From assembly GCA_024681515.1 (NCBI GenBank), contig JAILAR010000067.1:1-64000 (forward strand): DNA of 64,000 nt, in the 5' to 3' direction. The translations under genes and the position numbers were made by a program. This document shows positions 53,742-61,604 of this stretch, one piece after another (positions within the stretch are counted from its first letter, which is position 1; each line of letters opens with the position of its first letter). The notes below the pieces were generated by a model. That model saw only the letters and a list, made by a program, of their open reading frames with translations, ran no database searches and had not been told where the DNA came from. Origin of the DNA: Eubacterium sp. GTDB taxonomy: Bacteria > Bacillota > Clostridia > Lachnospirales > Lachnospiraceae.

Positions 53742-55925
53742 TTACCGGTTCAAACCTTCGGTTCCGGGAAGAACAAACACGCCGTCCCGGAGCAGGTCCT
53801 GCTTACTGCCGTCCGGATAGACAGCAGTGATCCGTCCGATCTCTTCGTAAGGAATGGTCACATCCGTGTGGCAGTTAAAATATGCCTTTGCCGGATCTTC
53901 ATCCCTGAGAAGCGAGAAGGAATTCTCCCTGGAAATGATCTCTTTTCCGTCCGGATTATACACCGCCGTATCTTCCGAATGACAGTAACAGGTGTCTCCC
54001 ACGGCAAAATGCGGCCCCGTCTTCTCCACGATCAGGATCGGCAGTTTCCCGAGGATGCCGTATTTCTTCGCCATCCGATATGCCGGAACGTTGGTTCCGA
54101 TGGCAAACTCCCCGATAGGTAATGTCTTGTGATGGAACAGGATATTCTCGCGGATGTATCTCCGTCCGGCCTCCGCGTCCTCGTAATTCCCACAGGAATA
54201 CTCCGTTACGCAGCCATCTTTAAAATGCAGTTCCAGATCCTTGAAAAAGTACCCGTTCAGATATACGCCGCTGACATGCAGCGTTCCTTCCGTCCCCTCC
54301 AGCACCGGCGAAGTAAAGACTTCCCCAAGAGGAATATTTACGTCCGCAACACAGTTTTCAAACTGCGTCTCTTTCTCCGGATGCACCAGTTTTCGCATCA
54401 TCACCTTCATCCGTGTCCGGTTGTCTCCGCATCCCTCCACCAGGATATATTCCGCCGGATCCATGGCATCGATCAACTTTTGCTGAAGCGGAAGGTACAC
54501 ATCATTGCTGAGGGTGTTGATCCGGACGGTTTCACGGAAGATCTCCTCAAACTTCTCCCCGATCTCCGGGATCGGATAGGCAATGATCGCAAAGCTGTAA
54601 TCACTCTCCGGAAGGAACTCCTCCGATAGTTCTCCCTGTTGCGCAGACAGTTCCGTAGAGAGTTCCTGCTGCTCATCCCTCAGTTCGATGCAGGCAGGCT
54701 TCGCCTTTGGAAGGAAGGTATCCTCACCGAACGTAGCGATCCAAAGCGGTCCCGCATAGGCAGGCAAAAACTCCCGGACCTCCTCATAGGCCGTCCGGAG
54801 CGCCGCCAGTTTCCGTTCCATGAATCTCCGCCCCAGAAACAGCGCTTCGTCCATCCGGTGATCATAGATAAACTGTCTGCAGGGCGGTGTGGACAGAACG
54901 CCCTGCCGCCGCACGCCTCTCCTGAGGACTCTGCTGCCGGCTTCCCTGTGAAGGATCGGACGGAGTCCCATATCCCGGAAACGCCGGATCACCCGACGCA
55001 CCATCCGTTCCTGGCCGATGGCGTAGCGGATATTCACGGATCCCTTTCCCTCAAAAGGAACATTCATGGTTTCAAAGCCGCGACGGAATCCTTTGGCCAT
55101 GGTTTCAGCCATGGAATCGATCTCCTCCTCCGAAAGTCCATTCAGGAACTGCGCCGTACGAATTTCATTTTCGGAAATGTACTCTCCGAACATATACAGG
55201 TACCGGAGATCCGTAAGATCCGCTCCTTCCACGATCCGGAGGGCTGTGTTCTCACGGGGAACAAACAGATCCACGGTCCAGTCCCGCACCAGATCCTCCG
55301 CATAATCCTCCGCATAGTACTGCACGGATTCCCGCAGCTGTTCCACCGTCGGTGCCGTGTCCTGGGTCAGCTTTCCGTATATTTCCAGAAACAGTTCCAA
55401 CAGGATCAGTACCTGGATGAGTTTCCCATCGAAAATGTACTGCGGAAGCGTATACATTTCCGCAAGAAGAAAGGACAGCACTTCCCCGTAAGTTCCCAGA
55501 GAAACCGCCACCTCCGGATTCGAATAATCCCTTTCATAGGAACCACCGGTCAGCGGTGCATAAAGCCTGCGGTTGATCTCCTGCCAATCCTCCGGAGAAA
55601 TACTCTTCCACCTCTCACTTTCCGGCCCAAAGGTCTCATCTACGGATGCTTCCGCGAGACTCTCCTCCGATCCGTCATCGTCCGTATTCTGCCCTGACTC
55701 ACCTGCGATCCCGCACCAGTTCAGACGCTCCATAACAAAAAAGCAGGAATCAAGATAACCACAGACTGCCCTTACATAAGCAGTCAGTGATTCTCTGATC
55801 TCTGCCGGTATCTGTTTCGGAAAGACCTCCGCCGGTCCTTCCGCTTCCATTTCCGTTTTCAGTTCAAGAATCCTGCCTCGTGCCAGTTCGAAGCGTTCCA
55901 GCAGTTCCTCTCTCATTTCCTCCAT
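53742..55925 (-). CDS. M29-type aminopeptidase with long N-terminal domain
   Basis: The C-terminal 330 residues match thermophilic aminopeptidases of family M29 (AmpS/PepS): YILVEGCGDNRTRMKVMMRK, IPLGEVFTSPVLEGTEGTLH, LPIGEFAIGTNVPAYR, then VEKTGPHFAVGDTCY and CHTDVTIPYEEIGRI, which supply Glu and His metal ligands. M29 enzymes are normally about 400 residues; this is 727, with a charged N-terminal region of about 350 residues that is not recognisable as a known domain. The start MEEMREELLERF follows GGAGGGTGT. It lies 48 bp upstream of deoB, probably in one transcript. Confidence 0.82.
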   Translation of the reverse strand: MEEMREELLERFELARGRILELKTEMEAEGPAEVFPKQIPAEIRESLTAYVRAVCGYLDSCFFVMERLNWCGIAGESGQNTDDDGSEESLAEASVDETFGPESERWKSISPEDWQEINRRLYAPLTGGSYERDYSNPEVAVSLGTYGEVLSFLLAEMYTLPQYIFDGKLIQVLILLELFLEIYGKLTQDTAPTVEQLRESVQYYAEDYAEDLVRDWTVDLFVPRENTALRIVEGADLTDLRYLYMFGEYISENEIRTAQFLNGLSEEEIDSMAETMAKGFRRGFETMNVPFEGKGSVNIRYAIGQERMVRRVIRRFRDMGLRPILHREAGSRVLRRGVRRQGVLSTPPCRQFIYDHRMDEALFLGRRFMERKLAALRTAYEEVREFLPAYAGPLWIATFGEDTFLPKAKPACIELRDEQQELSTELSAQQGELSEEFLPESDYSFAIIAYPIPEIGEKFEEIFRETVRINTLSNDVYLPLQQKLIDAMDPAEYILVEGCGDNRTRMKVMMRKLVHPEKETQFENCVADVNIPLGEVFTSPVLEGTEGTLHVSGVYLNGYFFKDLELHFKDGCVTEYSCGNYEDAEAGRRYIRENILFHHKTLPIGEFAIGTNVPAYRMAKKYGILGKLPILIVEKTGPHFAVGDTCYCHSEDTAVYNPDGKEIISRENSFSLLRDEDPAKAYFNCHTDVTIPYEEIGRITAVYPDGSKQDLLRDGVFVLPGTEGLNR

Positions 55926-55963
55926 ACACCCTCCATATCCAACACAGTCATTCCGTCGTACGA

Positions 55964-56287
55964 TCAAAGAAAGAACAGGATCACCAGCAGCACAAGAGCT
56001 ATCACGGACAGGATCACCGTCATCCGTTTGGCATTATTGTCACCCTCCACCAGCCGGAAGGAATGCAGTCCGAATCCCAGTCCCGTCACGGCCATCACCA
56101 ATGACATAAGAAGAAGGATCCCCACCCGGTCGGAGACCCGGCCTCCGACAACGGTACTGTAGATCAGGCATCCCACCGTAAAGGCGATGGATGCGGTGGC
56201 GAACAGGAATGAGATCAGCGTGTCCGCCACCATCATATCATCCGTAAATCTGTATTTTTTCCGTTTTCGTTTTCGAAACCTGTACAA
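55964..56287 (-). CDS. Small three-span membrane protein, DUF6142-like
   Basis: A 107-residue protein with a very basic N-terminus (MYRFRKRKRKKYRF) and three hydrophobic spans (ISFLFATASIAFTVGCLIY, GILLLMSLVMAVTGLGFGL, MTVILSVIALVLLVILFFL). The arrangement resembles the DUF6142 family; the match is from memory and tentative. The start is a TTG preceded by AAGGAGCAGGGC. The sequence CACGGAGCGCCGGAAGG in its leader repeats the beginning of the 30434 leader element. No function is known. Confidence 0.7.
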   Translation of the reverse strand: MYRFRKRKRKKYRFTDDMMVADTLISFLFATASIAFTVGCLIYSTVVGGRVSDRVGILLLMSLVMAVTGLGFGLHSFRLVEGDNNAKRMTVILSVIALVLLVILFFL

Positions 56288-56386
56288 GCCCTGCTCCTTC
56301 CGGCGCTCCGTGCATTATCGCATCGCACGTGATCACGATCATCTGTTTTTCATCTTCTTTCGAATCCGCGCTCCGACGATAATATG

Positions 56387-57316
56387 TCAAATACACTTTC
56401 GGATCTCATCCAGTGAACGGATCCCCTGCTCCTGCATAAATGCTTCGATCCCTCGGATCACTTCCTCTGTCGCATAAGGATTTCGGAAATTCGCCGTTCC
56501 GACGGAAACGGCTGTAGCACCCGCCATAATAAACTCAACTGCATCTTCCCAGTTCGAGATACCGCCCATACCGATCACAGGTACCTCCACCGCATGGCAG
56601 ACCTGATAGACCATCCGTACGGCTATGGGTTTGATCGCCGGTCCCGAAACACCTCCGGTCCGGTTAGCAACCGCAAAGGCTCTTTTCCGGATATCGATCT
56701 TCATTCCCGTCAGTGTATTGATCAGGGACAGTGCATCCGCACCGCCTGCCACCGCAGCCCGTGCCATTTCGGTAATATCCGTAACATTCGGAGACAGTTT
56801 CATGATGATCGGCTGTTTTGCCTTCTTCTTTACTTCCGACGTGATATGCTCCAGCGCCTTCGGATCCTGGCCGAAAGCGATGCCGCCCTCTTTTACATTC
56901 GGGCAGGAGACGTTGATCTCCAGCAGATCCACCGGTTCGTCCTGCAGGCGCTCTACCACGCCCACATACTCCTCCTCGGAATGGCCGCAGACATTTACGA
57001 TGATCCTCGTATCCTTCTTCTTCAGGAATTCGATATCCGTCCGAAGAAACTCTTCGATGCCCGGGTTCTGAAGCCCCACGGCATTCATCATCCCGCCGTA
57101 GGTCTCAGCGATCCGTGGCGTCGGATTCCCCTCCCACGGGGTAAGTGCCACGCCTTTGGTAGTTACTGCGCCAAGACGGCTCACATCCACAAATTCATCA
57201 TATTCCAGACCGGAACCAAACGTACCGGAAGCCACCGTGACCGGATTTTTCAGCTTAACGCCGCAGATGGTAACTGACGTATCACAGACTCCCTGCATTT
57301 CCATCAAATCAGCCAT
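56387..57316 (-). CDS. pyrD: Dihydroorotate dehydrogenase B, catalytic subunit
   Basis: NAD-linked class 1B enzyme that oxidises dihydroorotate to orotate, partnered by PyrK. 309 residues, FMN TIM barrel: VTVASGTFGSGLEYDEFVD, TPRIAETYGGMMNAVGLQNPG, LLEINVSCPNVKEGG with the active-site cysteine, and VIGMGGISNWEDAVEFIMAGA. The ATG overlaps the pyrK stop (TAATG), with GAGGAGGTGG upstream, showing coupling typical of pyrK-pyrD. Confidence 0.95.
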   Translation of the reverse strand: MADLMEMQGVCDTSVTICGVKLKNPVTVASGTFGSGLEYDEFVDVSRLGAVTTKGVALTPWEGNPTPRIAETYGGMMNAVGLQNPGIEEFLRTDIEFLKKKDTRIIVNVCGHSEEEYVGVVERLQDEPVDLLEINVSCPNVKEGGIAFGQDPKALEHITSEVKKKAKQPIIMKLSPNVTDITEMARAAVAGGADALSLINTLTGMKIDIRKRAFAVANRTGGVSGPAIKPIAVRMVYQVCHAVEVPVIGMGGISNWEDAVEFIMAGATAVSVGTANFRNPYATEEVIRGIEAFMQEQGIRSLDEIRKCI

Positions 57317-58098
57317 TACAGTTCCACCTCCTCTGCGTAGAAGACCGGTCCGTCCTTGCAGACCCTGCGGGTATTGACCTTGAAATGGGAATCCACCTCT
57401 GCCGTCTTGCATACACAGGCAAGGCAGGCTCCGATCCCGCAGGCCATATGTTCTTCCAGGGATAGCTGTGCCGGATAATCATTTTCAAATGCATATCGTT
57501 TGATGGCGCGCAGCATAGGGGTAGGACCACAGGCGAAGATCATATCACCGATCACATTTTCCGAACGGGCCAGATCGACTACATTTCCGTGGAAACCGAC
57601 CGCTCCGGTATCACTTGCGATGTGTACGGTTGCGATCTTCTTGAATTCATCCGCCAGAAAAGCCGTGTCCCGGAAGCCCAGGATCACATGCAGATTCTTC
57701 TTTCCGATCCCGCGTTCCGAAAGCTGCTTTGCCAGTTCCAGCATGGGTGGGATACCAATCCCTCCTCCCATCAGAACCGGCTCTTTGCATTCCAGATTGA
57801 AACCGTTTCCGAGAGGCCCCATGACCTGCACCACATCCCCGGATTTATAAGAGGAGAATTCAGCGGTTCCGACGCCCACCACACGGTAAACCAGGCGGAT
57901 CGTTCCCTTATTCTTATTCACCTCACAGAGACTGATGGGGCGCGGCAAAAGCCGGGAGCTGTCATGTGTATAAACCGACACAAACTGCCCCGGAACCGCC
58001 TCCTCGGCGATCTTTCCGGCCCTCAGGACCATACTGTAAATATCATCCGTGATCTTACTCTGGCTTACGACTTCTGCCGTGAGCATATGTTTACCCAT
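57316..58098 (-). CDS. pyrK: Dihydroorotate dehydrogenase B, electron-transfer subunit
   Basis: FAD and [2Fe-2S] subunit passing electrons from PyrD to NAD. 260 residues: RLLPRPISLCEV (FAD), GPLGNGFNLECKEPVLMGGG (NAD side), and the iron-sulphur cysteines in HMACGIGACLACVCKT with a distal RRVCKDGPVF. The start MGKHMLTAEVV follows CAGGAGAATCAAA. Stop and pyrD start overlap. Confidence 0.95.
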   Translation of the reverse strand: MGKHMLTAEVVSQSKITDDIYSMVLRAGKIAEEAVPGQFVSVYTHDSSRLLPRPISLCEVNKNKGTIRLVYRVVGVGTAEFSSYKSGDVVQVMGPLGNGFNLECKEPVLMGGGIGIPPMLELAKQLSERGIGKKNLHVILGFRDTAFLADEFKKIATVHIASDTGAVGFHGNVVDLARSENVIGDMIFACGPTPMLRAIKRYAFENDYPAQLSLEEHMACGIGACLACVCKTAEVDSHFKVNTRRVCKDGPVFYAEEVEL

Positions 58099-58233
58099 TT
58101 TGATTCTCCTGAAATGATATGATTCGATATGTTCGATCCGATGCAAGCAATCTGCCGCGTATTCCGACACACGATCCGACATACGGATCCGTCATTCGAT
58201 CTGCTGTGCACTTTGTAATTCCCCGCACCTATA

Positions 58234-59163
58234 TTACGCTCTTGCATCCAGTGCGCCGCGGATATCGGCCAGCATATCCTCCACTGCCTGACGGGACGCC
58301 TCTGCGAAATGCGCCTCTCCGAATTTAGCATAATCCGACTTTGTATGCGCCGCAATAATTCCTCTGGAAGAATTCACGATGGCACCCAGTCCGTCCTCGT
58401 TGAAGAAATCCACCAGATCCTTGCCCTGTCCGCCCTGTGCGCCATAGCCCGGCACCAGGATATAGGTCTTCGGCATCAGCTTCCGCAGGATCTTGCCCTG
58501 CTCCGGATAGGTTGCACCAACGACCGCACCCACATTGCTGTAATCGCCGTCCATGGAGGCTTCGCCCCACTCTACGACCTTCTCTGCCACATACTCATAC
58601 AACGGGCGTCCGTCGATCTCACGATCCTGGAATTCACCGGAAGACGGATTGGAAGTCTTTACCAGAACGAAGATCCCTCTGTCATTGGAATTGCAGACAT
58701 CCACAAACGGCTTTACGCCATCGGATCCGAGATAGGGATTCACGGTCACCATATCCTCATCGAAGGGACAGAAGGTCTTGCTTCCTACCTGAACCGTTCC
58801 GATATGACCCATCGCATACGCACCGGAAGTCGATCCGATATCGCCGCGCTTTACATCACCGATCACAACAAGGCCCTTGGACTTCGCATACTCCACGGTC
58901 TCGCGATAAGCCACCAGTCCGGACACTCCGAACTGCTCATACATGGCGATTTGCGGCTTCACTGCGGGAATCAGATCGTAAGTAGCATCAATGATCGCCT
59001 TATTGAATTCGAATACCGCTGCGGCAACTGCCTCCAGAGATTCTCCATATTCCTTGATTCCGTCTGCCATCAGCTTCTTCGGCAGAAAACCAAGCTGGGG
59101 ATCCAGCCCTACTACGATGGGTGCATTTTTCTTTTTAATTTCAGCTATCAGTTTTGAGATCAT
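58234..59163 (-). CDS. pyrF: Orotidine 5'-phosphate decarboxylase (type 2)
   Basis: Final step to UMP. 309 residues; the longer type 2 form. Catalytic segment LVVIGDVKRGDIGSTSGAYA, N-terminal PIVVGLDPQLGFLP, and phosphate-binding region LVPGYGAQGGQGKDLVDFF. Start follows AAAGGAACACTGAC. It lies 135 bp before pyrK and 82 bp after pyrC in the same direction; the spacers show no terminator. Confidence 0.94.
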   Translation of the reverse strand: MISKLIAEIKKKNAPIVVGLDPQLGFLPKKLMADGIKEYGESLEAVAAAVFEFNKAIIDATYDLIPAVKPQIAMYEQFGVSGLVAYRETVEYAKSKGLVVIGDVKRGDIGSTSGAYAMGHIGTVQVGSKTFCPFDEDMVTVNPYLGSDGVKPFVDVCNSNDRGIFVLVKTSNPSSGEFQDREIDGRPLYEYVAEKVVEWGEASMDGDYSNVGAVVGATYPEQGKILRKLMPKTYILVPGYGAQGGQGKDLVDFFNEDGLGAIVNSSRGIIAAHTKSDYAKFGEAHFAEASRQAVEDMLADIRGALDARA

Positions 59164-59245
59164 GTCAGTGTTCCTTTCCGTGCTGTATTTTGCTATATTT
59201 CATTTTTTAAAAATCTCAGATCTTGTTTCAATCATGATTCCGGGC

Positions 59246-60535
59246 TTAATCCATCCGGTAAACGACCTTCCCGTCACAGATCGTGGTGGTCACGTGACCC
59301 AGCAGAGTCTTTCCTGCGTACGGAGTATTCCTTCCCTTGGACAAAAACTTTTCCGGATCCACGGTCCATTCGATCCGCGGATCGAAGATCATCACATCCG
59401 CAAGTGCTCCGGCCCGCAGGGTTCCGCGCTCGTCATTCTTCCGGATGATCTCCGCCGGCTTTGCACTCATCAGCTCTGCCATCCGGCTGATACTGATCAG
59501 TCCCGGTGCCACCAGTGCCGTATAGGTCAGCGCTGCACTGGTCTCCAGTCCCACGATCCCGAAGGGAGACTTGAATCCCTTCTGCTTCTCTTCTTCCCCA
59601 TGGGGCGCATGATCCGTGGAGATTGCATCCATGGTACCGTCCCGGAGTCCTTCGATCAACGCCTGGACGTCTTCCTCACTTCGGAGCGGCGGATTCATTT
59701 TCCAGTTTCCGAGATCTCCCGGAATATCCGCATCCGTGAGTGTGAAATGATGGGGGCAGACTTCCGCAGTCACGCGGTAACCCAGCCGTTTCGCCATCCG
59801 CATCAGTTCCACGGTTCCCTTTGTGGAACAATGGCAGAGATGCAGCTGCACTCCCTGCTCCGCCGCCATGAAAATGTCCCTGGCCGCGATCACATCTTCC
59901 ACCGCATTTGTGATCCCCGGATATCCCAGCTCCTGCTGTTTCTTCCCTGCATTGATCACGCCGCCTGCCACCAGATCCTTATCCTCGCAGTGGGACATCA
60001 CTACGCCGTCCACCGCAGAGATCCGCCCGAGACCTTCCCGAAACAGAAGCGTATCCATGACGCTCTTTCCGTCCTCCGAGAAAGCAACCGCTCCGGCCAT
60101 TTTCATCGCAGGGATGTCCACAAGCGTTTCATTGTTCTCACCCACGGTGATGGCCGAAAGCTGCTCCACGCGGATAACCGCTTCTTCGGCCGCCTTCTTC
60201 TGCACATATTTCAGTGTTTCCACCGAATCTACCGTGGGGCTGGTGTTAGGCATGGCACAGACCGTCGTTACACCGCCAGCCGCTGCCGCTGCCGCTCCCG
60301 TTTTGATATCTTCCTTATAAGTCTGTCCCGGGTCCCGGAAATGAACATGCAGGTCGATCAGACCCGGCATGACATAGCAGCCTTCTGCATCTATAATCTC
60401 CTCAGAGGCATCCGATTCCGCGGGAACATAGGGACCCACTGCAACACGTTCGATACGATTTTTCCGTATATATACCGTTCCGACTTCTTCCAGTCCCTCC
60501 ACAGGATCAACTATGGTTCCGTTCTTTATGATCAT
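59246..60535 (-). CDS. pyrC: Dihydroorotase
   Basis: Class I dihydroorotase closing carbamoyl aspartate to dihydroorotate. 429 residues; metal ligands in MPGLIDLHVHFRDPGQTYK, AAGGVTTVCAMPNTSPTVDS, LHLCHCSTKGTVELM, VTAEVCPHHFTLTD and AISTDHAPHGEEEKQKGF. The start MIIKNGTIVDPVEG follows CAGGAGGAATTCAG. First gene of the pyr unit, under a promoter with a palindromic leader. Confidence 0.95.
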   Translation of the reverse strand: MIIKNGTIVDPVEGLEEVGTVYIRKNRIERVAVGPYVPAESDASEEIIDAEGCYVMPGLIDLHVHFRDPGQTYKEDIKTGAAAAAAGGVTTVCAMPNTSPTVDSVETLKYVQKKAAEEAVIRVEQLSAITVGENNETLVDIPAMKMAGAVAFSEDGKSVMDTLLFREGLGRISAVDGVVMSHCEDKDLVAGGVINAGKKQQELGYPGITNAVEDVIAARDIFMAAEQGVQLHLCHCSTKGTVELMRMAKRLGYRVTAEVCPHHFTLTDADIPGDLGNWKMNPPLRSEEDVQALIEGLRDGTMDAISTDHAPHGEEEKQKGFKSPFGIVGLETSAALTYTALVAPGLISISRMAELMSAKPAEIIRKNDERGTLRAGALADVMIFDPRIEWTVDPEKFLSKGRNTPYAGKTLLGHVTTTICDGKVVYRMD

Positions 60536-60571
60536 CTGAATTCCTCCTGTGAATATAATACTCGCCATGCC

Positions 60572-60587
60572 TGTGAGCATGCTCACA
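60572..60587 (-). promoter_or_regulatory. Perfect palindrome in the pyrC leader
   Basis: TGTGAGCATGCTCACA, a 16-bp perfect palindrome just downstream of the predicted transcription start, nested inside CATGC/GCATG arms. It could be an operator or a leader hairpin. No PyrR-type attenuator was recognised. Confidence 0.6.
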
Positions 60588-60600
60588 CAAAGCATGTCTT

Positions 60601-60629
60601 ATTTTACAGCAAAAACCTTCTTTATGCAA
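60601..60629 (-). promoter_or_regulatory. Promoter of the pyr gene cluster
   Basis: Minus strand TTGCAT, 17-bp spacer, TAAAAT, about 66 bp before the pyrC start. Confidence 0.72.
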
Positions 60630-60703
60630 CGATAACCGCCCACCTGCCGCGATCAGCCGCCCTCCCCTGCGGATTTTCTTCCGGCCGAAATCCGGATTTA
60701 CTG

Positions 60704-61438
60704 CTATCTTCTGCCCAGTGCTTGAAGGACCCTCTTTCTTCCGGCAGCGGTCAGCTGGACCTCTCCGAATTTTCCTTTCAGAAGAATCCTGCCTTTCTCC
60801 ACCGAACGGATATATCGGAGATTCACGTAATCACTGCGGCTGCACTGTACAAGTTTTCCTGTGCAAAAAAGCTCTGTGTCCAGCCGAAGAGCCCGGATAT
60901 CCGCCCGAAATTCATGATCCACCGAAACCACATACCCAAAGTGCGAATGCTTTTCCACCCGCACCAGCTCTTCTGCTCTCACCACATGCCAATCCGCTTT
61001 GTTTCGAAAGAAATGCACCGTATCCCAGAAATCGTCATAAGCCCGTTTCCGACTGATCCCGGACATAAGTTCACCGATGTCCCGGCAAAACAGTCTTTTG
61101 TTGAGCGGTTTCTGATAGCAGGCATACGCATGAAGCCGGTTATAGGCATAAAACCCGATATCTTCCAGTTCCGTAATGAAGATCATCGGTACCAGTGTAT
61201 ATTCCGGTGTTCTCCGAAGACATTCCATTGCCCGGATCCATTCTGTACCTTCCGATCCCTTCTCCCGGACCGGCAGGTCGAAAAACATGAGGTCCATCCG
61301 TGTAGTCAGCGCCTTTGGCCATGCTTCCCGCAGCATATGACACCGGTAGATATTCGCATCTCTGCACATTTCCCGGATTACCGTTTTATAATACTCCGCG
61401 TATTTGTCTTCCCTTACACAAATCAAAACATTCATCAT
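60704..61438 (-). CDS. LytTR-family response regulator
   Basis: A 244-residue regulator with an atypical receiver domain (phospho-acceptor candidate in MDLMFFDLPV, switch region VPMIFITELED, lysine in ACYQKPLNKRLF) followed by a LytTR DNA-binding domain (ELVRVEKHSHFGYVVS, ELFCTGKLVQCSRSDYVNLRYIRSVE). LytTR regulators control autolysis, exoproteins or bacteriocins. No histidine kinase is adjacent. Start ATG-ATG follows AAGGGGGTATATT. The leader contains GTGAAGTATGGAATA, a partial leader element. Confidence 0.88.
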   Translation of the reverse strand: MMNVLICVREDKYAEYYKTVIREMCRDANIYRCHMLREAWPKALTTRMDLMFFDLPVREKGSEGTEWIRAMECLRRTPEYTLVPMIFITELEDIGFYAYNRLHAYACYQKPLNKRLFCRDIGELMSGISRKRAYDDFWDTVHFFRNKADWHVVRAEELVRVEKHSHFGYVVSVDHEFRADIRALRLDTELFCTGKLVQCSRSDYVNLRYIRSVEKGRILLKGKFGEVQLTAAGRKRVLQALGRR

Positions 61439-61540
61439 AATATACCCCCTTGTATTATTATTCCATACTTCACTATAATTCTGCTTTCATGCCGCGAATA
61501 ATCCAGGGGAGGGCGTCTGTGCATGGCTCTTTTTACACGC

Positions 61541-61570
61541 AAAAGCAGGACAGGGAAATCCCTGTCCTGC
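61541..61570 (-). terminator. Intrinsic terminator of the penicillin-binding protein gene
   Basis: GCAGGACAGGGA-ttt-CCCTGTCCTGC followed by TTTT on the minus strand, 35 bp past the stop at 61605. Confidence 0.88.
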
Positions 61571-61604
61571 AAAACATTTGTTACTATAATTTCTGTTCTG
61601 CCGT

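Noticed and set aside
58991-61501. Very long open frame on the plus strand (about 836 codons)
   Set aside because: It is antisense to pyrF, pyrC and the LytTR gene, all with clear motifs and ribosome sites. Its translation is His/Arg/Ser-rich without any domain. High-GC third positions on the other strand explain it.
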